In this document: positions 6,360 through 14,097 of the stretch, one piece after another
How positions within the stretch are numbered: the stretch's first letter is position 1
How the letters are laid out: each line of letters opens with the position of its first letter
Source of the DNA: a virus
Strand: one strand, 5' to 3'
DNA length: 47,063 bases
IMG/VR virus record: IMGVR_UViG_3300045051_000918
Span: 1 to 47,063 of that record
Made by a program: the position numbers and the translations under genes
Notes under the pieces: generated by a model
The model's input: only the letters and a program-made list of their open reading frames with translations
Databases searched by the model: none
Told to the model about the DNA's origin: nothing

Positions 6360-6767
6360 ATGAGCATAGATGTAGAGATCTATCAGCAGGCTCGCAAAGT
6401 CATCGAGGAAGAGAATTACAGACATGTGAACGTCGAAAGACTCGGAGATGATTTGATAATCTCAGTTCACCAGATGTTTTCAGCAGACCAGTCACTCGAC
6501 CCTGTAGAGCTAATACGGCTCGCGGGTTTCAGCGAAGTCGATAAGTCGGGTTTGATCCCGCGCGGCAGAGTGGTCTGGGAACACTCCCCCACCGATCGCT
6601 GGCAAGTGACGGCCATGTACATGCACCCGGCCAACATCTCGCTCGCAATCGAATGGCCCACGAAAACAAGGCAAAACCCGCGCGAGCTGAGGCTCGGACT
6701 CCAGGCACTGAACAGGGTGTTCAATGCATTCAAAATCAAAATGGAGGCTTCGCCGTGTCAGAGGTAA
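6360..6767 (+). CDS. Hypothetical protein, 135 aa
   Basis: The ATG at 6360 follows a GGGAAAG-type site; an upstream in-frame start at 6270 is less likely because it falls in the regulatory stretch. The protein is mixed alpha/beta, with RWQVTAMYMHPANISLAIEW in the second half. No domain is recognised. It overlaps the next gene by 13 bases and probably forms an operon with it and the serine recombinase. Confidence 0.65.
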   Translation: MSIDVEIYQQARKVIEEENYRHVNVERLGDDLIISVHQMFSADQSLDPVELIRLAGFSEVDKSGLIPRGRVVWEHSPTDRWQVTAMYMHPANISLAIEWPTKTRQNPRELRLGLQALNRVFNAFKIKMEASPCQR

Positions 6768-7138
6768 ACAGCGCACGCTACAGTGAGTGGCGGGTCTGGA
6801 AGCGGCTCGACTACCGGGCTCAGGCCATTTGCAAGATTCACGGTCAAACGCCCAACGATCTCGTCGAGGTCGCGCTTGAGGAGTACATACAGCGGATCGT
6901 AAAGGACTGGTTCAACGTCGAGACCTATGCAGTGGTCACGGAAATCAGGTCCAATCCCGAATGGGCAGCTGTCGCATATGAGGCCGATGACTATGTGGAA
7001 TTCTGCCGATTGATGACCGACCGCGGCATCACGCACACTCGAAGCGGTGTCTACATCAAAGAGCGAAAGATCGCCCGCATGCGGGTGAATATCGAGATCA
7101 GAAAGAGGAACAGGTTTCATGACGAAAAGGAAGATTAA
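6755..7138 (+). CDS. Hypothetical protein, 127 aa
   Basis: A GTG start was chosen because GGAGG lies seven bases upstream. The longer frame from 6653 lies almost wholly within the previous gene. The first 55 residues are helical and basic (YSEWRVWKRLDYRAQAICKI), the centre is acidic and the tail is basic again. It may be a DNA-binding accessory for the recombinase encoded directly downstream with a 20-base overlap, but no family is recognised. Confidence 0.7.
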   Translation: MSEVNSARYSEWRVWKRLDYRAQAICKIHGQTPNDLVEVALEEYIQRIVKDWFNVETYAVVTEIRSNPEWAAVAYEADDYVEFCRLMTDRGITHTRSGVYIKERKIARMRVNIEIRKRNRFHDEKED

Positions 7139-7850
7139 AAAACCAAGGCCCACGCCTGTCGAAGTCTTTTACGTGCGCAAGTCGGAAAAGCTCGTCAACG
7201 GCAGCGATGAGACCGAATATGAAAACCAGCTTTCCCGGATGCGGGAGCGCTGGGGCGACCTGCCCGTTCACACGGAAAACATCTCTGGCGGCAAAAAGCG
7301 GGCGGTGCTGAACCGTCTGCTCGAAACCCTTCCCGAGGGGTCGACAATCTATGTGGCGCATATCGATCGCCTCAGCCGTGCCGGGATCTTTGACTTCCTC
7401 TCGATCGTGGAGCAGGCACGGGAGCGCAAGATCTCGGTGATCTCGATGCACGATGGGGACACGGACCTGCTGGATCAGAACCCACTCTTTTTGGCCATGA
7501 AAGCCTACATCGCAGAGCAGGAGCGGCATGCAACCTCGCGCCGTATGAAAGATGCGATCAAAAGCATCCGTTACAAAAAATACGACGGCAAGTGGGGCGG
7601 CGGTCGCGCCAAGGAACTCGGCACCCATAACTGGGGGACAAAGCCTGTCAATCCCCTCTGGGAAGAGGCCATGCCCTACCTTCTTGAGCTTCGGGCACAG
7701 GGCCTTTCCTATGCAAAAATCGCTGAACGCGCGAGCGAGAAATACGGTGAGAAGTTTTCCACTGCGCACGTCCACCGGCTTTTGACTAAGCGTATTTCAG
7801 AGACTTCAGATAGGCTTCCCACTCCCAGGAATGAGCAGACACTTCATTGA
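7119..7850 (+). CDS. Serine recombinase (resolvase/invertase family), 243 aa
   Basis: The N-terminal catalytic domain covers about residues 14-165. Candidate nucleophile Ser22 lies in YVRKSE, and the DRLSR motif (Asp83, Arg84, Arg87) matches the family's active-site arginines. The C-terminal 65 residues hold an HTH-like segment around LSYAKIAERASEKY. At 243 residues it is close to small resolvases and invertases and too short for a large serine integrase. It could resolve multimers, invert DNA or integrate the phage. I see no obvious att or crossover sites next to it. Its end overlaps the convergent exonuclease gene by 65 bases. Confidence 0.88.
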   Translation: MTKRKIKKPRPTPVEVFYVRKSEKLVNGSDETEYENQLSRMRERWGDLPVHTENISGGKKRAVLNRLLETLPEGSTIYVAHIDRLSRAGIFDFLSIVEQARERKISVISMHDGDTDLLDQNPLFLAMKAYIAEQERHATSRRMKDAIKSIRYKKYDGKWGGGRAKELGTHNWGTKPVNPLWEEAMPYLLELRAQGLSYAKIAERASEKYGEKFSTAHVHRLLTKRISETSDRLPTPRNEQTLH

Positions 7851-8661
7851 CCGCCATGGGATATCCCGGCCAGACGCCAGTTCTCTGGCATTCCTGGTAG
7901 AGCCTCACTGCCCCCATCATTTCATGCCTTGCGATTGTCGCAAGGTCCTGCTTGATCGTATAGATCGCAGAGCAGTATGGGGGCGAGGTTTCCACGGCCA
8001 CGATCGTGAACGTCGGGGCATGCCCGGTGATCGCCTCAACAAGATCCATGTACCAGACAGCCTGCCAGTGATATCGATAGCTTCGGATGTCACGCTCGAA
8101 CTGCCGCTTGCTCGCGCATTTGGTGGACTTAAGGTCAATGATCTGGTGGGCCTTTGGCCGGTAGTAATCGAGCTGGGCCTTGGCGTGTACGTCATGCACA
8201 TATCCAAAGCACATACGCTCAGCAACGCCGTCCTGGAAAATCTCTGAGATGACTTCGCTCTTTCGCACAGCGTCACGCATTTCGAGTGCCGCATCGTAGT
8301 GATCGGCCAGAAGCATTTCCATCCCCAGCTGTCGTGCGTATGCCTCTGCATTGTCCCACTCAGCTTTCCCGGCTTTGGTCCTGCGATTGACATCGGGCGC
8401 CTTGATGTAAAGCTCATGAAAACGCATTGGCTCAAGTATCGCAACGTGCGCTGCGCGACCCAGTTTCTTCGGGTCGGTATCGGGACGGGGGTATCGTCTA
8501 TTATATCGGTAGTGTGCCGGTGAATGTTCGGCTATGAGCTTAAGTTCAGACTGTGAAAGGGCTTCGTGGGATCTATAGATATCGGAAGGCATTTGTCCGA
8601 GAAACATGACGCCAGACTGTTTATTCAACTCGACCCTTAAATCTTCGACTGTCTTGATCAT
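7786..8661 (-). CDS. RecE/exonuclease VIII-like PD-(D/E)XK nuclease, 291 aa
   Basis: Family features visible are a conserved GRAAH (His72), then Asp165 in AQLDYY and the DLK motif at 176-178, which together form the expected PD-(D/E)XK metal site. Such nucleases resect one strand of a DNA end so that an annealing protein can load. It is encoded opposite to its presumed partner ERF, with start codons 72 bases apart, so a shared divergent promoter region is likely. The ribosome site is weak (GAGCGG). Its 3' end overlaps the recombinase gene. Confidence 0.88.
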   Translation of the reverse strand: MIKTVEDLRVELNKQSGVMFLGQMPSDIYRSHEALSQSELKLIAEHSPAHYRYNRRYPRPDTDPKKLGRAAHVAILEPMRFHELYIKAPDVNRRTKAGKAEWDNAEAYARQLGMEMLLADHYDAALEMRDAVRKSEVISEIFQDGVAERMCFGYVHDVHAKAQLDYYRPKAHQIIDLKSTKCASKRQFERDIRSYRYHWQAVWYMDLVEAITGHAPTFTIVAVETSPPYCSAIYTIKQDLATIARHEMMGAVRLYQECQRTGVWPGYPMAVNEVSAHSWEWEAYLKSLKYA

Positions 8662-8733
8662 TTTCCGCTCTTGATTTTTTAAGTTTCTCTGAGCATAGTT
8701 TTCCCATCACCCCCTTACAAGAGAAAATAATTC
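8662..8733. promoter_or_regulatory. Divergent control region between nuclease and ERF genes
   Basis: The 72-bp gap holds TTGATT followed after 18 bases by ATAGTT on the plus strand. AT-rich sequence reads the other way too. It must contain the start signals for both genes. No clear palindromic operator is visible. Confidence 0.4.
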
Positions 8734-9303
8734 ATGACACAGCTTCAAAGTCAGGAGCTGGGTGAACTCGCGACTGCATGGGCAAAAGCTCAGGCGGAGA
8801 TGCCGGTCATCACCCTCGATAAGCAGGTTTCCTACAAGAACATCAACTTCGAGTATGCATCGCTCTCGAACATCATCCATGCTACCAAGCCGATCCTCGC
8901 AAAGCATGGCCTGAGCATTCTTCAGTTCCCCAGCTCGAACGGTGAAACGGTGACAGTCGGCACTCGCATCCTTCACATATCGGGCCAGTTCATCGACTCG
9001 GAAGTCACAGCAACACTTGCCAATCCCAAGGACCCCAAGGAGCTGGGAAGTATGGTGAGCTACCTTCGTAGGTACTCATATGGGAGCATTTGCGCGATTG
9101 CGCTCGATGGTGACTACGATGCCACGACGATTGCTGAAAAATATCTCGGCACATCTGAGCAGAAGGTCTGGCTTCGGGACCTGCTCCTGAGCAGGGGTCT
9201 CGACCAAGCCGCCATGCGCGCCGTCAGCGATGAAATGATCCGGGGCAACTACGAAGCAACTGAAGAAGCAGCATATAAAGCTATGGAGGTACTTCGCAAA
9301 TGA
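8734..9303 (+). CDS. erf: ERF-family single-strand annealing protein, 189 aa
   Basis: The central part, around INFEYASLSNIIHATKPIL, GLSILQFP and LGSMVSYLRRYSYGSICAIA, matches the ERF superfamily (P22 Erf-like). These proteins form rings on single-stranded DNA and anneal homologous strands. The C-terminal 60 residues are helical and acidic. It should work with the adjacent RecE-like nuclease in phage recombination and genome circularisation. Its stop overlaps the next start (ATGA), giving a coupled recombination operon. Confidence 0.92.
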   Translation: MTQLQSQELGELATAWAKAQAEMPVITLDKQVSYKNINFEYASLSNIIHATKPILAKHGLSILQFPSSNGETVTVGTRILHISGQFIDSEVTATLANPKDPKELGSMVSYLRRYSYGSICAIALDGDYDATTIAEKYLGTSEQKVWLRDLLLSRGLDQAAMRAVSDEMIRGNYEATEEAAYKAMEVLRK

Positions 9304-9668
9304 CAGACAATGCGGGAAAAACTTATGTTAATAAGCTCCCAAACGATGTCGCTGTAAAGCTTTCCGTCGAGAAGGTTTTCAAGAGGGACGAGCAAGACAA
9401 TGCGTTTTCGATTGAATGCCGGATTTGCGACGGTGAACTCGTTGGAAACCTGATCACGCTTTACTTCTACCGCAATAAGCTCGCTGGAGGCCCCCGCAAG
9501 GATACAGCGCAATTGCTCGAGAAACTGAATCCTGGGAAGAAAGCTGAAAACATTCCGAGCTACCTCTTACAGGGGAAAATTTTTGAGACAACTCCCTGGC
9601 ATCCCGAAAGCAGCAGGTTTCAGATGTTCGGACGATTCAAATATATCGGCACAAACGACGTTTTTTGA
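9300..9668 (+). CDS. Hypothetical protein in the ERF operon, 122 aa
   Basis: The gene is coupled to erf by ATGA. The product appears beta-rich, with charged and aromatic residues suited to an OB-like fold (VKLSVEKVFKRDEQ, GELVGNLITLYFY), so a single-stranded DNA-binding or recombination-mediator role is plausible. That is inference from position and composition. I recognise no exact family. Confidence 0.7.
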   Translation: MTDNAGKTYVNKLPNDVAVKLSVEKVFKRDEQDNAFSIECRICDGELVGNLITLYFYRNKLAGGPRKDTAQLLEKLNPGKKAENIPSYLLQGKIFETTPWHPESSRFQMFGRFKYIGTNDVF

Positions 9669-9676
9669 GGAAGTTT

Positions 9677-9916
9677 ATGAGCACAAGGTTTGATTACGTA
9701 AAGTACGATGAAATCGCCATGACCAAGCAGTGCAACGCCAAAAATTTTTGCACCACCCTTGAGTCATTTATTGAGCAACAGCTACCGAATGGGCGGGCCA
9801 AAAGCCTTGCTTTGACGAAGCTTGAGGAAGTTTACATGTGGATTGGCAAAGCGATCAGAGATGAGCAGGTCGAGCAACGGATTGCGGTTCTTCAGGAAGA
9901 GCGATCCAACGAATGA
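9677..9916 (+). CDS. Acb2/Tad1-domain anti-defence protein, 79 aa
   Basis: Residues 40-62 contain GRAKSLALTKLEE followed by YMWIGKAIRD, the helical-hairpin signature I associate with the Acb2/Tad1 family. Those phage proteins bind and sequester cyclic nucleotides made by CBASS or cyclic ADP-ribose signals made by Thoeris, so the host effector is not activated. The N-terminus YVKYDEIAMTKQ also fits. Start 9677 has GAGGA upstream. It sits in the early recombination operon, suitable for early expression. Which signal it binds cannot be told from sequence. Confidence 0.8.
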   Translation: MSTRFDYVKYDEIAMTKQCNAKNFCTTLESFIEQQLPNGRAKSLALTKLEEVYMWIGKAIRDEQVEQRIAVLQEERSNE

Positions 9917-10413
9917 GTTTGAAAATTCCAGTCCCCTCTTCCTTGCTTTGGAGTGGGACTTATGTCGGTCGTGTATTCCCGTTAGCGAGGCCCCGTCTGT
10001 CGGGGCTTCGCATCTACCAGCCACTCGAAGAGCAGAAAGCCCTGCGAGCATGGATGCAGTCGAGACGCCCTGAAATTCCCTTTCGTTGTGATCTCTGGGT
10101 CGAGTGCCTGTTCATCTTCTCAAGCAAGTCTTTGGCCGATTGCGACAATCTTCTCAAAGCGGTGAACGACGGACTCCAAAGTTCCGGGATTATCGGCAAT
10201 GATCGGCAAGTTGTTGGTGGAAGCTTTATGCGGGCATTTGGCGATCACGACGAGTGTCAGATAAAAATCAGAGAGGCACTCTACTATGATCCCACGTCCG
10301 TACCAAATGGAAGCGGTCGACGCCGTATCAAGCGCTCTAAAATTTCACAGAAAAGTCGGGGCCGTTCTGCCCACGGGGTCCGGAAAGAGCCTGGTCGAGA
10401 CCCTGCTGATTGA
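9913..10413 (+). CDS. rusA: RusA-like Holliday junction resolvase, 166 aa
   Basis: The motif DCDNLLKAVNDGL supplies Asp76 and Asp78, and Asp97 follows in GNDRQV. This matches the three catalytic aspartates and spacing of RusA. The enzyme cuts four-way DNA junctions from recombination or replication. The core ends near residue 125. The last 40 residues, very basic, overlap the next gene by 128 bases and are probably an extension read in another frame. It starts by ATGA overlap with the Acb2-like gene. Confidence 0.88.
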   Translation: MSLKIPVPSSLLWSGTYVGRVFPLARPRLSGLRIYQPLEEQKALRAWMQSRRPEIPFRCDLWVECLFIFSSKSLADCDNLLKAVNDGLQSSGIIGNDRQVVGGSFMRAFGDHDECQIKIREALYYDPTSVPNGSGRRRIKRSKISQKSRGRSAHGVRKEPGRDPAD

Positions 10414-11860
10414 TCGGCTCTGCGATGAGCTTCGATTCAACCAGTGCGTGCTCGTGGTCTCCCATCTCACGGATGTCGTTGACCAGCTCCATATGGCATA
10501 CGTTAAGCACGGTCGTTATGCCAAACAGTCAATGCGTCTGAATGCCATAGATAAGCCAAAAATCACCACAAAAGTCCTTTTTGGCACCATTCAGGGCCTT
10601 ACAACGTCCCGAAGCAGGTCATATTGGACCGATGATCCCATGCGAAAAGACGTGGTCAGCGTTGTGATCGACGAGGCCCATCAGTTTGGGACAGATGGAT
10701 ACGGTATATTGGACCATGAGCTTTTCCCCATGGCAAAGGTCGTCGGATTCAGTGCGACACCATACCGCGCCAATCAATACTCATTCGCGCAATTTGACAC
10801 AGTCCCGTTTGCGATCGATTCGCAAACCCTGATCGACCAGGGTTACCTCGTCCGCCCTCACCTATTCCAGCTCCGCTTCGAGGGCACGGAAACGGGCGAG
10901 CGCCTCGCGAGCGTAATCAAGGTCTGGAGGGAACGCGAGCGTGAGCGGAACCTTGTGTCGGTCGTCTACCTTCGGACGACTGCAGAGGCTCAGGAGATGC
11001 GTCTCGTAGCTGAGCAGGAAGGGATCAAGGTCGACTTCGTTTCCGGGGAGTCGCCGGAAGCCTTCTGCCGCGCCCTTTATGCACGGGCCAGGGCTGGCGA
11101 AGTCGAGATGATCGTGAATTGCCGAAAGCTCGAAACCGGGATCGATATCCCGAACATTGGCTCGGTTTTCATGCCTTTTGGAACGGGATCGGTGGTCACC
11201 TACCTGCAGCGCATAGGCCGCGCCCTGAGGCCGTTCAAGGGGAAGGATCTCGCGCACATTTACGTGATGGGCGATGCGCCAAGCATTGAAAAAGGCACCT
11301 GGCAGAAGGTTCATGCAGAAGCGCTGAGAGCGAAAAAACCCCTCGATCCGATCGAAAAACTCAGCGAGGAGCTGTCCGAGCTCATCGAGGACTCGGCGCC
11401 AGCGCATCGCATTGCCTGGACCCAGGCCGCCATAGAGGCATGTGAGAGGCTTCAGAGCGGTAACATGCGCACTCTGGCAGAGCTGATCGCTGAGAAGCGG
11501 TTCCCCCCGAAGTACGCCAGAGCGATACAGGAAATCACCAGGCGCATCAAGCTCGACCGGATCCCCGAGGGTGCCTTTGAAAAACCCCTCTCAGAATCGC
11601 AAAATTCGGTTCTGGTGAAGCGGCATGGGTTCCCCCAGGAACATGTCCAAAAACTCAGTTCCGGCGAAGCAGGGGCGATTTTAGGGGCCATTTCGGATTT
11701 CTATGCCAGATCGCCTTGGATCCTGCAGAGCGGGCCGCACGCCGGAAAGCACATCGCAGACACACCCACCATGTACCGCAGGCATTTGAAGGACCCGGCG
11801 AATCGGATCCTTTGGCAGAAATGGATTAAAGCCGGGAGGCCCCATGGAGAAGAATCCTGA
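10286..11860 (+). CDS. SF2 DEAD/DEAH-box DNA helicase, 524 aa
   Basis: All main superfamily 2 motifs are present: Q-like RPYQ at 4-7, Walker A GAVLPTGSGKS at 25-35, DEAH at 129-132, SATP at 156-159 and QRIGRALRP at 308-315. The first half is the ATPase core, and the last 200 residues are a family-specific C-terminal region. Such phage helicases act in replication or recombination, often near resolvases and annealing proteins as here. The start lies inside rusA, and the 3' end overlaps the small membrane protein gene. Confidence 0.92.
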   Translation: MIPRPYQMEAVDAVSSALKFHRKVGAVLPTGSGKSLVETLLIDRLCDELRFNQCVLVVSHLTDVVDQLHMAYVKHGRYAKQSMRLNAIDKPKITTKVLFGTIQGLTTSRSRSYWTDDPMRKDVVSVVIDEAHQFGTDGYGILDHELFPMAKVVGFSATPYRANQYSFAQFDTVPFAIDSQTLIDQGYLVRPHLFQLRFEGTETGERLASVIKVWRERERERNLVSVVYLRTTAEAQEMRLVAEQEGIKVDFVSGESPEAFCRALYARARAGEVEMIVNCRKLETGIDIPNIGSVFMPFGTGSVVTYLQRIGRALRPFKGKDLAHIYVMGDAPSIEKGTWQKVHAEALRAKKPLDPIEKLSEELSELIEDSAPAHRIAWTQAAIEACERLQSGNMRTLAELIAEKRFPPKYARAIQEITRRIKLDRIPEGAFEKPLSESQNSVLVKRHGFPQEHVQKLSSGEAGAILGAISDFYARSPWILQSGPHAGKHIADTPTMYRRHLKDPANRILWQKWIKAGRPHGEES

Positions 11861-12020
11861 CAACGATGAGAAGAGACTCCGCATTGAACTGTTCACGAAA
11901 GCGAGCTATCGTTTCTGCACGAACCCCTTGAAGGACGAGGTAAAGACGTGGCTCATCGCGGCCCTCTTCATTGTCGTCGCTTTCATTGTAGCCTTGAATT
12001 TCCTGCTTTCCGTGCTCTAA
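11844..12020 (+). CDS. Small membrane protein, 58 aa
   Basis: ATG has GGGAGG seven bases upstream and overlaps the helicase end by 17 bases. The first 35 residues are charged. Residues 37-57 form one strong transmembrane helix (AALFIVVAFIVALNFLLSVL). This makes it a tail-anchored inner-membrane protein with a cytosolic head. A role in lysis or exclusion is possible; position at the end of the replication operon argues against a classical holin. Confidence 0.7.
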   Translation: MEKNPDNDEKRLRIELFTKASYRFCTNPLKDEVKTWLIAALFIVVAFIVALNFLLSVL

Positions 12021-12414
12021 GAAATTCCAGAAACTCCCTGGTGCTTCCGGAAAATGCCGGTCGCACTATGGGGTCCACTGGAAGCCGCCGCAGGATCGAC
12101 CTAACGGAATTGACATTTATCTGCAGTTTTTCAGAGATCGCTCGAAACGAAAAGCCAAGCGTTCTTAGCCTCACTGCCTCACGCTCCTTCTGCCAGCTGA
12201 TCTTTGGCTTTCTGCGAACCCTATGAACAACGCTCATGTCGACCCATGACGGAGCCGGTGTCCTGGTTACAAGGGGATCATGGCCGATCCTTTGGATCAC
12301 CGAATGCGCTGCGCCTCGTGATATCTGAAGGATTCGAGCGATCACTTCGTAGGAATACCCTTCCCTTCTCAGCTCGAAGACCTTCTGCCGCTTGTCATCG
12401 TCTTTCAAAGACAC
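11983..12414 (-). CDS. Double helix-turn-helix regulator, 143 aa
   Basis: Two similar HTH-like units are visible, one around EGYSYEVIARILQISRGAAHSVI and one around LGFSFRAISEKLQINVNSVRSIL, suggesting internal duplication. A GTG start with GGGGG upstream is preferred over a TTG at 12456. It is a likely DNA-binding transcription regulator, convergent with the replication operon, overlapping its last gene by 38 bases. Operator-like palindromes at 12523 and 12585 lie upstream and could be its own targets. Confidence 0.75.
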   Translation of the reverse strand: MSLKDDDKRQKVFELRREGYSYEVIARILQISRGAAHSVIQRIGHDPLVTRTPAPSWVDMSVVHRVRRKPKISWQKEREAVRLRTLGFSFRAISEKLQINVNSVRSILRRLPVDPIVRPAFSGSTREFLEFLRARKAGNSRLQ

Positions 12415-12522
12415 AGGATTCCCCCGTAAAATCTCGGAAAAACTTGAGAGTGCCAAATTTTTGAGCCGGTGTCATCGGCCTGATTCTAAAGGTCGGTAAC
12501 TTGTCGCTCGTGAAATCACCCA

Positions 12523-12537
12523 TGCACAACATGTGCA
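12523..12537. promoter_or_regulatory. Operator-like palindrome TGCACA-ACA-TGTGCA
   Basis: Two perfect 6-base arms are separated by three bases, about 110 bases upstream of the double-HTH gene start. This has the size and symmetry of a dimer-binding site. Confidence 0.45.
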
Positions 12538-12584
12538 AAATCACTGATATCCCTTCGATTTTCGAGAAAGCTGAATTTGCGAAC

Positions 12585-12598
12585 GCCAGAAATTTGGC
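12585..12598. promoter_or_regulatory. Operator-like site GCCAGAAATTTGGC
   Basis: This near-palindrome, followed by an AACGCGA word, recurs as GCCAAGAATTTGGC plus AACGCGA at 40684-40707, upstream of the XRE gene. The two sites likely bind the same regulator. Confidence 0.5.
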
Positions 12599-12642
12599 AA
12601 AACGCGAATGATCAGAAAACCCCTGTTCAGCGAACAAGTGTG

Positions 12643-12658
12643 TTTAAGAATTCTTAAA
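12643..12658. promoter_or_regulatory. Perfect 16-base palindrome TTTAAGAATTCTTAAA
   Basis: The full 16 bases are self-complementary. Thirteen of them are shared with 6044-6056. It is a likely operator in the control region of the plus-strand units. Confidence 0.5.
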
Positions 12659-13164
12659 AGTGTACGCTAGTCATTGAAATCATTATTCTTTTTACGATTA
12701 ACACCTGTTTTTTGGATGGACATATGGAGGCCGCAAACCCTTGTGTATCAACTGTTACAGCTTTTTAAGGGGGTTTTAAGATCACTCTGGCAGGGTGTTC
12801 TGATCAAATCCAGGCTGGCAGACCCCCAGTATATCGCAACTGTTCAGAAATTAAACAGAAAAGCGTAGCGTTAGCTGAAAACACGGGAGGACTGAGAGAA
12901 CACCTGTAAGCAATGGAAGAGGGATCCTGAAACCTTCTGAAACCCGCACGAGTCAAGACTTTGACTTCATCCGTTTAAATTAGGGCTCTGAGAGCCTCAT
13001 GGCTGGACAATACCTGGGCAAGGGTAGGGGCAAGAAAACGCATCAGAGCCGGATTTTGAAAGCCTGACTTCCGTAGGTCCTATATGCCGAAATGTCACTA
13101 ACTGGACAAACCCGCTCAGGGAGGGTAATTCACCGAGAAAATCTTCAGCGAAAGGTCATCTATC

Positions 13165-13614
13165 ATGACGCAGACAAAAAAACATCGAGTCAACCAGGAC
13201 GTGGTCAAGGCTTTCGTGACCCTTCTGACAAACCTCCCGGAAGTGGATCGTCGGGCAATATTCGGCCATTTCGAGAGCCAACCGGCATTCCCTTCGATGA
13301 TTGGGCTTGCCAGGGTAGGGGCATCGAACCTCACAAGGTCCGAATTGATCGACTATTGCAAGCGAATCGAATTCTGCTACCTGCAGTTCCCCGGCCACCC
13401 ATCCAAGCCATTCGTGCCTTTTTCTACTACCCGCGACCTGGCCGAAAACATCCTCGAAAAGCATGGAGAAGCATGTCTGAAGCAGTACGTCGAACACCTG
13501 GAAGACTGCTACACCAGGGCTTGGCAGGGCTTTTCAAGACCCGAACGCATTCGGGAACACTTCAGGGCATGGCACGAACATACGCAAAAATCCCCACCCA
13601 ACCCTACCCAATGA
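13165..13614 (+). CDS. Hypothetical protein, 149 aa
   Basis: ATG follows GAAAGG. The protein is mostly helical and basic, with an aromatic-rich middle (FCYLQFPGHPSKPFVPF) and a C-terminal segment HFRAWHEHTQ. No domain is recognised. It sits alone between two long non-coding stretches in the regulatory part of the genome. A longer frame in another phase (13092-13652) is Pro/Arg-rich and was judged a shadow. Confidence 0.65.
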   Translation: MTQTKKHRVNQDVVKAFVTLLTNLPEVDRRAIFGHFESQPAFPSMIGLARVGASNLTRSELIDYCKRIEFCYLQFPGHPSKPFVPFSTTRDLAENILEKHGEACLKQYVEHLEDCYTRAWQGFSRPERIREHFRAWHEHTQKSPPNPTQ

Positions 13615-13837
13615 GGGTGAATGGATCTTTTTGTCATAGGAAGCGGATTTAAAACAAAGCCGACCGCGATGCCATCTCTGGAGTTGAAGGGTTCTGTGGC
13701 GTAGCGGACCGGGGCTGTTCAGCTACCGTGAAGGGGTTCAGTGCAGAGAACGTCAGTGGCGACAGGTGTTTGGTCGAAGTGACTTGGATAATCGCCACTC
13801 AAGAGCGGATTTCTGGATCCCGGTTTTCCTGCCTTTC

Positions 13838-13866
13838 ACGCGCCACTAAATATCGTTCCGGCGCGT
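13838..13866. other. GC-rich stem-loop
   Basis: ACGCGCC and GGCGCGT form a perfect 7-bp stem around a 15-base AT-rich loop. It is one of several hairpins in 13690-13940 that make a non-coding RNA plausible. Confidence 0.5.
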
Positions 13867-14065
13867 CTGGATTTTGGGTGCCCGTAGCGAGAGGCGGAGG
13901 GTACCCCTTGAATGGGAGCCCCGAAGGGGAGCCCGAGATCAATCGTTTAAAAAATGACGGGGTCCAGGGATCCAAAGCCCGGAAGAATAGAAGATCTTAT
14001 AAATAAGCACTTCCTACGTCATTTTGCGGAACCCTTGAGGGATAAGCTTTTCAAGGCGTTTGACG

Positions 14066-14083
14066 GGTGTAATTTTTTACACC
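14066..14083. promoter_or_regulatory. Palindromic operator GGTGTAA-N4-TTACACC, copy 1
   Basis: Perfect 7-base arms flank TTTT. A second copy with the same arms lies 32 bases on, about three helical turns, so two dimers would bind on the same face. It lies about 160 bases upstream of the winged-helix gene. Confidence 0.65.
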
Positions 14084-14097
14084 ACCGAGAATCGAAA

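Larger units (their letters stand above)
12415..13164. other. Regulatory intergenic region, no supported gene
   Basis: About 750 bases carry several palindromes (12523-12537, 12585-12598, 12643-12658) and GCCAAATT at 12452. A 64-codon frame from a TTG at 12674 has no ribosome site and is left out. The part after 12870 shows no clear structure. This region separates the minus-strand double-HTH gene from plus-strand genes and probably carries divergent promoters. Confidence 0.6.

Noticed and set aside
12674-12868. 64-codon frame starting with TTG
   Set aside because: No ribosome site; it lies in a region dense with operator-like sites. A real small protein cannot be fully excluded.
13092-13652. 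Plus-strand frame of 186 codons
   Set aside because: Pro/Arg-rich and out of phase with the 13165-13614 frame, which has a better start and composition.
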